Translations under genes and position numbers: made by a program
Source: Pseudomonas rhizophila
GTDB lineage: Bacteria; Pseudomonadota; Gammaproteobacteria; Pseudomonadales; Pseudomonadaceae
Reading direction: 5' to 3'
Assembly (NCBI RefSeq): GCF_003033885.1
Contig: NZ_CP024081.1
Span: 682,999 to 746,998 of the forward strand
DNA length: 64,000 nt
The notes under the pieces: generated by a model
What the model was told of the DNA's origin: nothing
Databases searched by the model: none
The model's input: the letters and a program-made list of their open reading frames with translations, nothing else
Shown here: positions 36,685-47,860 of the stretch, in pieces
How positions within the stretch are numbered: the first letter of the stretch is position 1
How the letters are laid out: every line of letters starts with the position of its first letter

Positions 36685-38157
36685 ATGGTTCCCGTAATCG
36701 CCCTGGTGGGCCGACCGAACGTCGGCAAGTCCACCTTGTTCAACCGCCTGACCAGGACTCGCGACGCCATTGTCGGCGACTTGTCCGGTCTGACCCGTGA
36801 TCGCCAATACGGTGAGGCCAAGTGGCAAGGGCGTACCTATATTCTGGTCGACACCGGTGGCATCTCCGGTGATGAACACGGCATGGACGAAAAAATGGCC
36901 GAGCAGTCGCTGCTCGCCATCGAAGAAGCGGATGTGGTGCTGTTCCTGGTAGACGCCAAGGCCGGTTTTACCGCCGCCGACCAGATGATCGCCGAGCATC
37001 TGCGCAAACGTAACAAGCGTTCCTACGTGGTGGCCAACAAGGTCGACAACATCGACCCGGACATGGCTCGCGCTGAATTCGCGCCGTTGGGCATGGGCCA
37101 GGCGATCCCGATCGCCGGCGCCCACGGTCGTGGCATCACCCAGATGCTGGAAATCGCCCTGGCTGATTTCCCCAAAGACGACGAAGACGAACCGGAAGAC
37201 GGTGAAGAAGAAATCGTTGCCGAAGGCGAGGAAGCCAAGCGCATTCCTGGCCCTAGCGAAAAAGACGGGATCAAGATCGCCATCATCGGCCGCCCGAACG
37301 TCGGCAAGTCGACGCTGGTCAACCGCATGCTCGGCGAAGACCGGGTCATCGTGTACGACCAGCCCGGCACCACCCGCGACAGTATCTACATCCCGTTCGA
37401 GCGTAACGAAGAGAAGTACACGCTGATCGACACGGCCGGTGTGCGCAAGCGCGGCAAGATCCACGAAGAAGTCGAAAAATTCTCCGTGGTCAAAACCCTG
37501 CAGGCGATCAAAGACGCTAACGTGGTGATCTTCGTGATGGACGCCCGCGAAGGCGTGGTCGATCACGACCTGAACCTGCTGGGCTTCGCCCTGGAAGCCG
37601 GCCGTGCGTTGGTCATCGCGATCAACAAGTGGGACGGCATGACGCCTAGCGAACGGGATTTCGTCAAGATCGAACTGCAGCGTCGCCTGTTCTTCGTTGA
37701 CTTCGCCGACATCCACTTCATTTCGGCCTTGCACGGTACGGGCGTGGGCAACCTCTACGCGTCGGTGCAGAACTCGTTCAAGTCGGCGGTCACCCGCTGG
37801 CCGACCAACCGTCTGACCCAGATCCTGGAAGACGCCGTCGGCGAGCACGCGCCACCGATGGTCAACAACCGCCGGATCAAGCTGCGTTACGCTCACCTGG
37901 GTGGTGCCAACCCGCCGATCATCGTGATTCACGGTAACCAGATCGAGAAGGTGCCCAAGTCGTACGTCCGGTATCTGGAAAACACTTATCGCCGCGTCCT
38001 GAAGCTGGTCGGCACGCCGATCCGCATCGAGTTCAAGGGCGGCGAGAACCCGTACGAAGGCAACAAGAACACGCTCACCGACCGTCAGGTCAACAAGAAG
38101 CGCCGCTTGATGTCGCACCACAAGAAGGCCGACAAGAAGCGTCGTGATAAACGCTGA
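36685..38157 (+). CDS. der: Ribosome-assembly GTPase Der (EngA)
   Basis: The 490-aa protein has two tandem GTPase domains, each with [10 protein letters not shown] (near residues 8 and 200). Each also has its own DTGG or DTAG and NK(V/W)D motif, and a KH-like C-terminal domain precedes a very basic tail ([11 protein letters not shown]). The two G domains are joined by a strongly acidic linker (about 165-185). Der is needed for 50S subunit maturation. The ATG at 36685 gives the family start [12 protein letters not shown]. Confidence 0.97.
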   Translation: MVPVIALVGRPNVGKSTLFNRLTRTRDAIVGDLSGLTRDRQYGEAKWQGRTYILVDTGGISGDEHGMDEKMAEQSLLAIEEADVVLFLVDAKAGFTAADQMIAEHLRKRNKRSYVVANKVDNIDPDMARAEFAPLGMGQAIPIAGAHGRGITQMLEIALADFPKDDEDEPEDGEEEIVAEGEEAKRIPGPSEKDGIKIAIIGRPNVGKSTLVNRMLGEDRVIVYDQPGTTRDSIYIPFERNEEKYTLIDTAGVRKRGKIHEEVEKFSVVKTLQAIKDANVVIFVMDAREGVVDHDLNLLGFALEAGRALVIAINKWDGMTPSERDFVKIELQRRLFFVDFADIHFISALHGTGVGNLYASVQNSFKSAVTRWPTNRLTQILEDAVGEHAPPMVNNRRIKLRYAHLGGANPPIIVIHGNQIEKVPKSYVRYLENTYRRVLKLVGTPIRIEFKGGENPYEGNKNTLTDRQVNKKRRLMSHHKKADKKRRDKR

Positions 38158-38179
38158 TCGATAGTCACCGCAGTTCCAC

Positions 38180-38268
38180 TGTGGGAGCGAGCTTGCTCGC
38201 GATAGCGGCAGTACATCAACAGGGATGCATGCTGATCCACCGCCATCGCGAGCAAGCTCGCTCCCACA
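38180..38268. repeat. REP inverted pair (inward type, 89 bp)
   Basis: Direct REP at 38180-38203 and inverted REP at 38245-38268, both with the GAGCTTGCTCGCG variant core. Confidence 0.85.
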
Positions 38269-38292
38269 GGGTATGAGTTGTGTCAGCGTAAG

Positions 38293-38319
38293 AAGGGTGC
38301 CCTTGGTGGCACCCTTTTT
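38293..38319 (+). terminator. Terminator after der
   Basis: AAGGGTGCC-CTTGGT-GGCACCCTT followed by T residues, about 135 bp after the der stop and beyond the REP pair. Confidence 0.8.
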
Positions 38320-38394
38320 CATGCCCGGCGATTGGGCTATCCTCGACCTCTCCCGCGCCGCACCAGAGCCGGGTGTAGACGCAGGGAACCCCCA

Positions 38395-39543
38395 ATGATC
38401 ACCAGCAAGTTGCCGAATGTCGGCATCACTATCTTCACCCAGATGTCCCAGCTCGCCGCGCAGACCGGCGCGCTCAATCTGTCCCAGGGGTTTCCCGATT
38501 TCGATGGTCCGCAGGCCCTGCGCGATGCAGTCGGCCGGCATGTCGCCCAAGGGCATAACCAATACTCGCCCATGACCGGTTTGCCGGCGCTGCGCCAGCA
38601 GATCGCGGCGAAGATCGCCCGCAGCTATGGCGTCACCGTCGATGCCGACCAGGAAGTGACCGTGACCCCCGGTGCGACCCAGGCGATTTTCTGCGCCATC
38701 GCGGCAGTGGTTCACAGCGGCGACGAAGTGATCGTGTTCGACCCTTGCTACGACAGCTATGAGCCCGCCGTCGAGTTGGCCGGTGGCCGTTGTGTGCATG
38801 TGCAATTGGGCCTGGATGATTTCGCCATCGATTTCCAGAAGCTCGGTGAAGCTTTGAGCCCGCGTACGCGCATGATCATTCTCAACACGCCGCACAATCC
38901 CAGTGGCGCGCTGATCAGCCGCGCCGAACTCGACCAGTTGGCGGCGCTGATTCGTGACCGCGATATTTACCTGATCAGTGACGAAGTTTACGAACACCTG
39001 GTGTTCGACGGCGTCGCCCACGCCAGTGTCCTGGCCCATGAAGAACTGTACCGGCGGGCCTTTGTGGTCAGTTCGTTTGGCAAGACCTACCACGTCACCG
39101 GCTGGAAAACCGGCTATGTGGTGGCGCCACCCGCCCTGACGGCGGAACTGCGCAAGGTGCATCAGTACGTCAGCTTCTGCGGCGTGACGCCGTTGCAGTA
39201 CGCCCTGGCTGACTACATGGCCGATCACCCGGAGCACGTCGAAGAACTGCCGGACTTCTACCAGGCCAAGCGTGACCTGTTCTGCGATTTGCTGGCCCCC
39301 TCGCGCTTCAGTTTCAAGCGAGTACCCGGCACCTATTTCCAACTGGTGGATTACTCGCAGATCCGCCCGGACCTCAATGACGTCGACATGGCAGTCTGGA
39401 TGACCCGTGAGCACGGCGTGGCGACGATCCCTGTCTCGGTGTTCTACCAGAACCCACCCGAAGGCCAGCGCCTGGTGCGCCTGTGCTTTGCCAAACGCGA
39501 GGAGACGCTGCGCGAAGCGGCGGAAAAACTATGCGTGATCTGA
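38395..39543 (+). CDS. PLP-dependent aminotransferase, methionine-aminotransferase (YbdL) type
   Basis: The 382-aa class I aminotransferase contains the PLP lysine in SSFGKTYHVTGWKTGYVVAP, plus NLSQGFPDFDGPQALRDAV and NTPHNPSGALISRAEL. The close family acts on methionine and aromatic amino acids with 2-oxo acids. The next gene is an omega-amidase, overlapping by 13 bp. Together they fit a transamination/deamidation pair that recycles methionine from 2-oxo-4-methylthiobutyrate. The start at ATG 38395 fits the family, although its ribosome site (AGGGA) is modest. Confidence 0.88.
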   Translation: MITSKLPNVGITIFTQMSQLAAQTGALNLSQGFPDFDGPQALRDAVGRHVAQGHNQYSPMTGLPALRQQIAAKIARSYGVTVDADQEVTVTPGATQAIFCAIAAVVHSGDEVIVFDPCYDSYEPAVELAGGRCVHVQLGLDDFAIDFQKLGEALSPRTRMIILNTPHNPSGALISRAELDQLAALIRDRDIYLISDEVYEHLVFDGVAHASVLAHEELYRRAFVVSSFGKTYHVTGWKTGYVVAPPALTAELRKVHQYVSFCGVTPLQYALADYMADHPEHVEELPDFYQAKRDLFCDLLAPSRFSFKRVPGTYFQLVDYSQIRPDLNDVDMAVWMTREHGVATIPVSVFYQNPPEGQRLVRLCFAKREETLREAAEKLCVI

Positions 39544-40322
39544 GTACCTTGCCCAATCTCAATGTTGCGCTGATCCAGACCACCCTGGCCTGGCACGATC
39601 GCCAGGCCAACCTGGAACATTTCGAGGGCTTGCTTGCGCAGGCGCGCGGGGCGGACCTGATTATCCTGCCGGAAATGTTCACCACGGGTTTTTCCATGGA
39701 GTCCGAGACCCTGGCTGAGCCGGAAAACGGTCCTTCGCATAAGTGGCTCCAGGCTCAGGCTGCGAAGCTCGGAGCGGTGATCACCGGCAGTGTGATTATC
39801 CAGGCCGCCGACGGCAGCCATCGCAATCGTCTGCTCTGGGCACGACCGGACGGCGAAGTGCTGCATTACGACAAGCGTCATTTGTTCCGCATGGCCGGTG
39901 AGCACAATCACTACACGCCGGGCGAGCGCCAGGTGCTGTTCGAACTCAACGGCTGGCGGATCCGCCCGCTGATTTGCTATGACCTGCGTTTCCCGGTGTG
40001 GAGCCGCGACGCCGAGGACACCGACCTGTTGCTGTACACCGCCAACTGGCCCGGCGCGCGGCGCCAGCATTGGAATCGTCTGCTGCCGGCCCGAGCAATC
40101 GAGAACCTGTGCTACGTGGCCGCGGTAAACCGCATCGGCCACGACGGCAAGGGCTTTGCCTATACCGGTGACAGTCAGGTGCTGGACTTCCAGGGTGAAA
40201 CCCTGCTCAGCACCGGTGAGGCCGACGGGGTATTCACTGTGTGCCTGAGTGCGGCGGAGCTGGCGGCATATCGCACTCGCTTTCCGGCGAACCTGGATGC
40301 CGATCGTTTTGAATTCATCTGA
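39531..40322 (+). CDS. Omega-amidase / carbon-nitrogen hydrolase (YafV type)
   Basis: The 263-aa nitrilase-superfamily enzyme has the Glu-Lys-Cys triad: ILPEMFTTGFSM, then HYDKRHLFRMAGEH, then LICYDLRFPVWSRD. Omega-amidases hydrolyse 2-oxoglutaramate, the product of glutamine transamination. The start lies inside the end of the aminotransferase gene, which indicates joint expression. Confidence 0.9.
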   Translation: MRDLSTLPNLNVALIQTTLAWHDRQANLEHFEGLLAQARGADLIILPEMFTTGFSMESETLAEPENGPSHKWLQAQAAKLGAVITGSVIIQAADGSHRNRLLWARPDGEVLHYDKRHLFRMAGEHNHYTPGERQVLFELNGWRIRPLICYDLRFPVWSRDAEDTDLLLYTANWPGARRQHWNRLLPARAIENLCYVAAVNRIGHDGKGFAYTGDSQVLDFQGETLLSTGEADGVFTVCLSAAELAAYRTRFPANLDADRFEFI

Positions 40323-40392
40323 TTGAAACGTTTCAGCCCTTCAGAAGCGCTGGTGTTTGCCGATAACCGGGGCAGCCAAGGAGAAGTCCCTT

Positions 40393-40809
40393 ATGACCAG
40401 CATCAGCGCAATCACGGTAAATCCATACCCTCTCTCTGCACCCAAGGTTTCCATCAAGGGTGCGGAAGACGAAGCAGCAGTCAGCCCTGCGGTATCGACT
40501 GACGCCAGCGAAGACAAAGACCGCCAGTTGAAAGTTGACACCAGTGGCGCGAACATCGGCGGTGCTCCAGCCAGCGGCAGCGGCGATGTCATCGAGCAGC
40601 TGAAAAAACAGATAGAGCAAACTGAAAAACTGCTGGCCGAGCAGCAAGCCCAGTTGGCTCGCGTGCAGAAAAGCCAGGCCAACCAGGAGCAGAAAGCCCA
40701 GGAAGCCATGGCGATCCAGACTCAGATCATGGCGACCCAGGCCACATTGCAGACCTTGCAGGCCGCTTTGCTGCAGGCGATGACTATTTCGATTGATACC
40801 CATGCCTGA
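40393..40809 (+). CDS. Coiled-coil protein, unknown function
   Basis: The 138-aa protein starts at ATG 40393, with GGAGAAG upstream. The first 65 residues are Ser/Ala-rich and disordered. Residues 66-130 form a strong coiled coil (VIEQLKKQIEQTEKLLAEQQ). It has no signal peptide or catalytic motif. Similar short proteins are seen in Pseudomonas, but I know of no function. Confidence 0.7.
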   Translation: MTSISAITVNPYPLSAPKVSIKGAEDEAAVSPAVSTDASEDKDRQLKVDTSGANIGGAPASGSGDVIEQLKKQIEQTEKLLAEQQAQLARVQKSQANQEQKAQEAMAIQTQIMATQATLQTLQAALLQAMTISIDTHA

Positions 40810-40834
40810 GACTTGTATTGCCTGACAGGCCGCC

Positions 40835-40927
40835 ATCGCGAGCAGGCTCGCTCCCACACTGATCTTCAGCGGGTTCAAAATCCTGTGCCCACCTCAGATT
40901 CCCTGTGGGAGCGAGCCTGCTCGCGAT
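40835..40927. repeat. REP inverted pair (outward type, 93 bp)
   Basis: Inverted REP at 40835-40858 and direct REP at 40904-40927, between two convergent genes. Confidence 0.85.
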
Positions 40928-40962
40928 GAGGCCGGAACAGTCACCCAAGTCATCAGCCAAAC

Positions 40963-40999
40963 AAAAAGGCCCCAGGGTTCACACCCCAGGGCCTTTTTG
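40963..40999 (-). terminator. leuA terminator
   Basis: AAAAAGGCCC ... GGGCCTTTTT, with an inner CAGGG/CCCCAG stem. It follows the leuA stop on the minus strand within 20 bp. Confidence 0.8.
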
Positions 41000-41015
41000 C
41001 ATTTCAGCTAAACCA

Positions 41016-42695
41016 TCAGGCCGCTTTGGCTTCCGGCTGGCTCAGGGAGCGGTTCAGCGCGCTGAACAGGGCCTTGAAGCTGGCGGTAGTGATGTTTTCG
41101 TCGATGCCCACGCCGTGCACCGCACGCTCGCCGTTGACCCGCAGCTCGATGTACGCCGCAGCCTTGGCGTTGGTGCCGGCGCCGATGGCGTGTTCGTTGT
41201 AGTCCATGATCTCCACCGGAATCGGCAGCCCGGCCACCAGCGCTTCCAGCGCGCCGTTGCCCTTGCCGCGCCAGTGCAGGTTGGTCTCGCCCTGGCCCTT
41301 GCTGGCCACTTCGACTTCCACGGCGCTGTTGCCGTTTTCTTCCTGCAGACGATGGCTGACCAGCGCGTACGGGGTGTTGGCTTGCAGGTATTCGCTGTGG
41401 AGCAGGGCATGGATCTGCTGGGCGGTCATTTCCAGGCCCAGGCGATCGGTTTCGCGCTGAACCACCTGACTGAACTCGATCTGCATGCGACGCGGCAGGC
41501 TGATGCCGTATTCCTGTTCCAGCAGGTAGGCGATACCGCCCTTGCCCGACTGGCTGTTGACCCGGATCACCGCCTCGTAGCTGCGGCCGATGTCGGCCGG
41601 GTCGATCGGCAGGTACGGCACTTCCCACAGGGTGTCCGGTTTCTGCTGGGCAAAACCTTTGCGAATGGCATCCTGGTGCGAGCCGGAGAACGCGGTGTGA
41701 ACCAGGTCGCCCACGTACGGATGACGCGGGTGCACCGGGATCTGGTTGCACTCTTCGACCACTTTGCGCACGCCGTCGATGTCGGAGAAATCCAGCTCAG
41801 GGTTGATGCCCTGGGTGTAGAGGTTCAGCGCGACGGTCACCAGGTCGACGTTACCGGTGCGTTCGCCGTTGCCGAACAGGCAGCCTTCGACACGGTCGGC
41901 GCCGGCCATCAGGCCCAGTTCGGTGGCGGCTACGCCGGTGCCACGGTCGTTATGGGTGTGCAGGCTGATGAGCACGCTGTCGCGACGGGTGATGTTGCGA
42001 CCGAACCACTCGATCTGGTCGGCGTAGACGTTCGGAGTCGCGACTTCCACGGTGGCCGGCAGGTTGAGGATGACCTTGCGCTCAGGCGTCGGGTTCCAGA
42101 CCTCGATCACTGCGTCGCAGACTTCCTTGGCGAATTCCAGCTCGGTGGCGCTGAAGGTTTCTGGCGAGTATTCGAACTGCCACTGGGTTTCTGGCTGCTG
42201 GGCGGCGTATTTGACGAACAGCTTGGCTGCATTCACCGCGATTTCCTTCACGCCTTCCTTGTCCTGGTTGAACACGATGCGGCGGAACGAAGGGCTGGTG
42301 GCGTTGTACAGGTGGACGATGGCTTTTTTCGCGCCGCGCAGGGATTCGAACGTGCGGGCGATCAGGTCTTCACGGGCCTGGGTCAGCACCTGGATGGTGG
42401 TGTCGTCCGGGATGTGGCCTTCTTCGATGAGGGTACGCACGAAGTCGAAGTCGGTCTGCGAAGCCGCCGGGAACGACGCTTCGATTTCCTTCACGCCCAC
42501 AGCGACCAGGGTTTTCCAGAAACGCAGCTTCTTGGCGGCGTCCATCGGCTCGATCAGCGACTGATTGCCGTCACGCAGGTCGGAGCTGCACCAGATCGGC
42601 GCGGCGGTGATGGTCTTCGACGGCCAGGTGCGATCCGGCAGGTTGATGGTCGGGAAGGCGCGGTACTTGGAAGACGGGTCTTTGAGCATGCTCAT
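41016..42695 (-). CDS. leuA: 2-isopropylmalate synthase
   Basis: LeuA condenses 2-oxoisovalerate with acetyl-CoA, the first committed step of leucine synthesis. The 559-aa length fits the longer LeuA type. It has [20 protein letters not shown], the metal motif [27 protein letters not shown], and a C-terminal allosteric domain for leucine feedback. The start at 42695 has AAAAGGA upstream. A candidate leader peptide precedes it (42787-42864). Confidence 0.96.
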   Translation of the reverse strand: MSMLKDPSSKYRAFPTINLPDRTWPSKTITAAPIWCSSDLRDGNQSLIEPMDAAKKLRFWKTLVAVGVKEIEASFPAASQTDFDFVRTLIEEGHIPDDTTIQVLTQAREDLIARTFESLRGAKKAIVHLYNATSPSFRRIVFNQDKEGVKEIAVNAAKLFVKYAAQQPETQWQFEYSPETFSATELEFAKEVCDAVIEVWNPTPERKVILNLPATVEVATPNVYADQIEWFGRNITRRDSVLISLHTHNDRGTGVAATELGLMAGADRVEGCLFGNGERTGNVDLVTVALNLYTQGINPELDFSDIDGVRKVVEECNQIPVHPRHPYVGDLVHTAFSGSHQDAIRKGFAQQKPDTLWEVPYLPIDPADIGRSYEAVIRVNSQSGKGGIAYLLEQEYGISLPRRMQIEFSQVVQRETDRLGLEMTAQQIHALLHSEYLQANTPYALVSHRLQEENGNSAVEVEVASKGQGETNLHWRGKGNGALEALVAGLPIPVEIMDYNEHAIGAGTNAKAAAYIELRVNGERAVHGVGIDENITTASFKALFSALNRSLSQPEAKAA

Positions 42696-42717
42696 CGCAG
42701 AATCCTTTTATTGTCGT

Positions 42718-42741
42718 GGCCGGGAAAAGGCGGCCTGCCGG
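42718..42741 (-). promoter_or_regulatory. Candidate attenuator stem of the leuA leader
   Basis: On the minus strand, GGCCG-CCTTTTCC-CGGCC (42718-42735) can form a stem just before leuA. Bases 42735-42741 (RNA CCGGCAG) can instead pair with CUGCCGG inside the last codons of the leader peptide (42792-42798). The two pairings overlap at one base, as in attenuators. No U tract follows, so it could act on translation or with Rho. Confidence 0.35.
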
Positions 42742-42786
42742 TGGTTCGAACGGGGTGGCTTTACAGCCGGAACGAGGTGCCGCGAT

Positions 42787-42864
42787 TCAGCCCGGCAGTC
42801 GTGCGCTGACGAGGCACAGGCTGCGGTGCTGGCGAAGCTGAATGAGGGTGTGAGAGGTTTTCAT
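42787..42864 (-). CDS. Candidate leuA leader peptide, 25 aa
   Basis: An ATG at 42864 opens a 25-codon frame ending TGA at 42787-42789, 91 bp before leuA on the same strand. Five of the 25 residues are leucine: it starts MKTSHTLIQLRQ and ends SLCLVSARLPG. AGGG lies 8 bases before the ATG. The last codons overlap one half of a long-range RNA pairing. Leader peptides rich in the regulated amino acid control leu operons in enterobacteria. Here it is an inference, since the leucines are not in one tight run. Confidence 0.4.
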   Translation of the reverse strand: MKTSHTLIQLRQHRSLCLVSARLPG

Positions 42865-43163
42865 GCCTTCAACCCTAACCGCGCGGAGGGCGGATCGCAA
42901 GCAGTCGGGAAAAATTGAGATAAGTTCTGTTTTTAGGCGGGTTTGCGAGATTTAATCGCGCAGGTTCGAAGTGTTCATCTTGGAAATTGCGTCGATGTTT
43001 TGAGCTTGGCAATTCGCTGGATGGTGGTGATGTGGCTGCCGTCATCGCGAGCAGGCTCGCTCCCACAGGGATTTTCTGTTGGTCACAAATGTTGTGTTCA
43101 CAAGAGATCCAAATGTGGGAACGAGCCTGCTCGCGGTCAGGCCGGCAGCTTCACCGCAAAAAC
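42865..43163. other. leuA upstream region with REP pair
   Basis: Apart from the REP pair at 43044-43137, the stretch should carry the leuA promoter (minus strand, roughly 42880-42960). I cannot point to convincing -35/-10 boxes. No gene is supported. Confidence 0.4.
43044..43137. repeat. REP inverted pair (outward type, 94 bp)
   Basis: Inverted REP at 43044-43067 and direct REP at 43114-43137, with a spacer containing TCACAAATGTTGTGTTCACA. Confidence 0.85.
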
Positions 43164-43985
43164 TCAGGGCTGGAATGCCCCGATAAAAATCGCCGGATCC
43201 ACCCGCGCATCGTTCAGGCTGATATTCCAGTGCATGTGCGGGCCAGTTGCCCGGCCCGTGGAGCCGACTTTGCCGACGACCGTGCCGCGCTTGAGCTGCT
43301 GGCCGACCTTCACGTCGATCTTCGACATGTGGCAGAACATGCTGATGAAACCCTGGCCGTGATCGACAAACACGGTGTTGCCATTGAAGAAGTAATTGCC
43401 GGTGAGGATCACCTTGCCAGCGGCCGGAGTCTTGATGGGTGTGCCGGCGGGCACGGCGAAGTCCAGGCCGGCGTGGGGGTTGCGTTCTTCGCCGTTGAAG
43501 AAGCGCCGCACGCCGAACTTGCTCGACATCGGACCATTGACCGGCTTGTCCAGCAGCAGGTTACTGGGGATGTTCGGGCTGAAGCTGCGATAGGCCTTCA
43601 GTTGCACGGCCAGTTCGGCGTTGATGCGTTTGAGGTCCGCCGGGTTCGGATTGACCTGGCGCTTGTTCTTCAGGGTGATGTGTTGCTCGGGGTACTTTTT
43701 ATAGCCGACCACGAACGGCTGGGTGCTGCCGCCGCTGCTGATCTGCTGGGTGCCGGGCTTGACCGTCAGCGGGATGCCGACAATCGCCAGCCAGTTGTCC
43801 TTTTCCTTGACCACCAGCACCGGTTTGCCCTGGTAACTGGCTTTTGGCGCCTGGGCCGCGCTGCCCAGGTCCACCACGGCCACGCCGCCGGGCACCGGTT
43901 TGTTCAGCAGACGGGTGATGTAACTGTCGGCGTTGGCGTTGAAGGTCAGGCACAGCAAGAGCAATGGGGCGAGATATCGCGGCAT
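43164..43985 (-). CDS. Periplasmic M23 (LytM) peptidase
   Basis: The 273-aa protein has a signal peptide (1-19, PLLLLCLTFNANA). The C-terminal LytM domain has its zinc ligands intact: NPHAGLDFAVPAG, HMSKIDVKVG, and GPHMHWNISLN. It therefore probably cuts peptidoglycan cross-bridges, unlike the inactive EnvC/NlpD type. It lies 3 bp downstream of xseA on the same strand. Confidence 0.92.
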   Translation of the reverse strand: MPRYLAPLLLLCLTFNANADSYITRLLNKPVPGGVAVVDLGSAAQAPKASYQGKPVLVVKEKDNWLAIVGIPLTVKPGTQQISSGGSTQPFVVGYKKYPEQHITLKNKRQVNPNPADLKRINAELAVQLKAYRSFSPNIPSNLLLDKPVNGPMSSKFGVRRFFNGEERNPHAGLDFAVPAGTPIKTPAAGKVILTGNYFFNGNTVFVDHGQGFISMFCHMSKIDVKVGQQLKRGTVVGKVGSTGRATGPHMHWNISLNDARVDPAIFIGAFQP

Positions 43986-43988
43986 GAA

Positions 43989-45368
43989 TCAATCCAATAG
44001 AGAAAGGGTGACCGGCGTCAGGTGATTGTCTTCGACCCGCACCAGCAGTTCGCCTTCACCGAGCCGCGCGGTCAGGCGCTGGCCGGTTTGGGTCTGCGCG
44101 GCGTTGCGGATCGCCTGGCCGCGTTCGTCGAGCAAAATACTGTAGCCGCGGCCGAGGGTCGCCAGGGGGCTGACGATGTGCAGCGTCTGCATCTGGTTTT
44201 GCAGTTGCAGGCGTCGCGCCTTCAGGCCCTCGCGCATGGCCCGGGGCAGGCGCGCGGCGAGGCTGTCCAGGCGTTGGCGCAGCAGTGCCAGGTGCCGCCC
44301 CGGATGTTGCGCGGCCAGGCGGGTTTCCAGGCGGATCAGGCGTTCGCGGCGGGTATTGAGGCTGCGCTCGAAAGCCCGGCGCATGCGCATGTCCAGGTCG
44401 TCGAGGCGCTGGGCTTGCTGGCGTAGGCGCTCACCGGGGTGGCGCAGGCGTCGGGTCAGCCCTTCGAGGCGCAGTTGATCGCGCATCAGGCGATCGCGCA
44501 TGCGCATCACCAGCCGCCGGTGCAGGCTTTCGACCCGGCGCACCAGGTCGCCGGCATCGGGGGCCAGCAGTTCGGCAGCGGCGGACGGGGTCGGGGCGCG
44601 CACGTCAGCGACGAAATCGCTGATGGATACGTCGGTTTCATGGCCGACGGCGCTGACGATCGGCGTGACGCAGGCGTCCACCGCCCGGGCCACGGCTTCT
44701 TCGTTGAAGCACCACAAGTCTTCCAGCGAGCCGCCGCCTCGGGCCAGGATCAGCGCATCGAACCCCCGGGCATCCGCCAGTTTCAGCGCACGGACGATTT
44801 GCGCGGTGGCTTCGCGGCCCTGTACGGCGGTGGGGATCAGCGTCAGGGAAATCTGCGGCGCACGGCGGCGGAACACGCTGATGATGTCGCGGATCACCGC
44901 GCCGGTGGGCGAACTGATGATGCCGATGCGTTGCGGATGGGCCGGCAGCGGCACCTTGCGCTCGGCGCTGAACAGGCCTTCGGCGCTGAGCTTTTCCTTG
45001 AGCGCATCGAAGGCCAGGCGCAGGGCGCCATCGCCGGCCGGTTCCACGGTGTCGAGAATCAGCTGATAGTCGCCGCGGCCCTCGAACAGTGAGACCTTGC
45101 CGCGTACTTTCACCGCCAGTCCGTCTTTGAGGGCTTGACGCACCCGCGCGGCATTTTGCCGGAAGAGTGCGCAACGCACCTGGGCGCCGCTGTCCTTGAG
45201 GGTGAAATACACATGGCCGGAGGCAGGGCGGGCAAGGTTGGAAATTTCGCCCTCGACCCAGATGTTGCTGAACACGTCTTCAAGCAGCACCCGCGCACGG
45301 CCGTTGAGCTGGCTGACAGTCAGGACCTCGCGGTCCAGGCCCAGTCGGGCAAAGGGATCTTTAATCAT
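43989..45368 (-). CDS. xseA: Exodeoxyribonuclease VII large subunit
   Basis: The 459-aa subunit has an N-terminal OB fold (VEGEISNLARPASGHVYFTLKD) and the catalytic core GRGDYQLILDTVEP, IGIISSPTGAVIRDI, LILARGGGSLEDLWCFNEE, with VSAVGHETDVSISDFVAD. A long Arg-rich coiled coil follows. With XseB it degrades single-stranded DNA. The start MIKDPFARLGLD at 45368 fits the family better than an ATG three codons upstream. Confidence 0.95.
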   Translation of the reverse strand: MIKDPFARLGLDREVLTVSQLNGRARVLLEDVFSNIWVEGEISNLARPASGHVYFTLKDSGAQVRCALFRQNAARVRQALKDGLAVKVRGKVSLFEGRGDYQLILDTVEPAGDGALRLAFDALKEKLSAEGLFSAERKVPLPAHPQRIGIISSPTGAVIRDIISVFRRRAPQISLTLIPTAVQGREATAQIVRALKLADARGFDALILARGGGSLEDLWCFNEEAVARAVDACVTPIVSAVGHETDVSISDFVADVRAPTPSAAAELLAPDAGDLVRRVESLHRRLVMRMRDRLMRDQLRLEGLTRRLRHPGERLRQQAQRLDDLDMRMRRAFERSLNTRRERLIRLETRLAAQHPGRHLALLRQRLDSLAARLPRAMREGLKARRLQLQNQMQTLHIVSPLATLGRGYSILLDERGQAIRNAAQTQTGQRLTARLGEGELLVRVEDNHLTPVTLSLLD

Positions 45369-45519
45369 GGGCAGCATGATAAGGGCATTCGCTGCTCAAT
45401 CTCCATGTTCACCGAAAAACCTTCCGGGAATTGGCACGGTACAATGCACCATTGCCCATAGGTTCAAGGTGGGCGCGGGCTTGCTCGTCGCCACCCGTAG
45501 ATTCGCCGCAGGATGTCCC

Positions 45520-46068
45520 ATGAATTCGCAAAGCATCATCGTCCCGAAAATTTCCTCCTTGCCGGTCCACGAGCCTCGGGCCCGGGCGGTTGTGCGCTGG
45601 CTGGTGCGCAAGAATATCGTCGAAGAACAACTGACCACCTGCGGGCGTACCGGCAATCGCATGGCCCACGCCATCGCCCCCGGCGCCCGCGAGGTGGTCA
45701 CGCACCCTGAGGCCTTGCCGTTTGGCGAACCGGTCAATGGCCTGGAAATCATCACCAAGCGCTGCATCTATACCCCGGCCAAAGGCTTTCTCGAGGAAGC
45801 GGGCTGCGCCGAATGCCGCAAGGAAATCGGCGAGGCGCTGTTCGAAAGCCTGGAAGACTGGATGCCGGCCCGCACCGACAACTTCACCTGCCCAGAGTGT
45901 GGGCATGAAGATGACATCAACGGGTTTCTGTTCCTGCAACCGTGTGGCTTTTCCAATTTGGGGTTTATCTTCAACAACTGGCTCGAGGCGGGGTTCAAGC
46001 AGGACTTTATCGACGAGTTCGCCGACTGGCTGGATCAGCCGGTGAGTTGGGTGAAGGTGGAGTTGTAA
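45520..46068 (+). CDS. Conserved cysteine-rich protein, unknown function
   Basis: The 182-aa soluble protein has paired cysteines typical of a zinc site (EAGCAECRKEIGE and FTCPECGHEDDINGFLF). It starts MNSQSIIVPKISSLPVHEP. Pseudomonas relatives are often labelled 'sugar ABC transporter ATPase', but there is no Walker motif here, so that label looks wrong. It is divergent from xseA. The function is unknown. Confidence 0.75.
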   Translation: MNSQSIIVPKISSLPVHEPRARAVVRWLVRKNIVEEQLTTCGRTGNRMAHAIAPGAREVVTHPEALPFGEPVNGLEIITKRCIYTPAKGFLEEAGCAECRKEIGEALFESLEDWMPARTDNFTCPECGHEDDINGFLFLQPCGFSNLGFIFNNWLEAGFKQDFIDEFADWLDQPVSWVKVEL

Positions 46069-46085
46069 GAGAGCGATTCCCCCCC

Positions 46086-46175
46086 TGTGGGAGCGAGCCT
46101 GCTCGCGATTGGCGTCGGGTCAGTTGGCACGGTGTTGACCGATACACCGCTATCGCGAGCAGGCTCGCTCCCACA
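46086..46175. repeat. REP inverted pair (inward type, 90 bp)
   Basis: Direct REP at 46086-46109 and inverted REP at 46152-46175, upstream of the guaB promoter. Confidence 0.85.
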
Positions 46176-46233
46176 AGGGAATGTGTAGCAATCGGGCAGT
46201 GTTTAGCCCCTTCAATCACCCCGACAATAATAG

Positions 46234-47781
<1,548 letters not shown>

Positions 47782-47805
47782 GGCCTTCAGCAAAACGTTA
47801 ATCAC

Positions 47806-47827
47806 CGGGGCTGTTCATTCAGCCCCG
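47806..47827 (+). terminator. Hairpin between guaB and guaA
   Basis: CGGGGCTG-TTCATT-CAGCCCCG is followed by AGTTGTTTCT. A partial terminator here could lower guaA expression relative to guaB. Confidence 0.5.
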
Positions 47828-47860
47828 AGTTGTTTCTGATTCACTACATGAGAATGAGTC

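Noticed and set aside
36499..39414. Very long minus-strand frame opposite der and the aminotransferase
   Set aside because: It is a GC-rich shadow frame. The plus strand has full-length, motif-complete genes with normal ribosome sites.
40905..42809. 634-aa plus-strand frame opposite leuA
   Set aside because: It is antisense to a complete leuA and starts within a REP. Its composition is that of a shadow frame.
47806..47827. Purine riboswitch between guaB and guaA
   Set aside because: Only a simple hairpin is present. None of the conserved purine-aptamer loop sequence is visible in the 79-bp gap.
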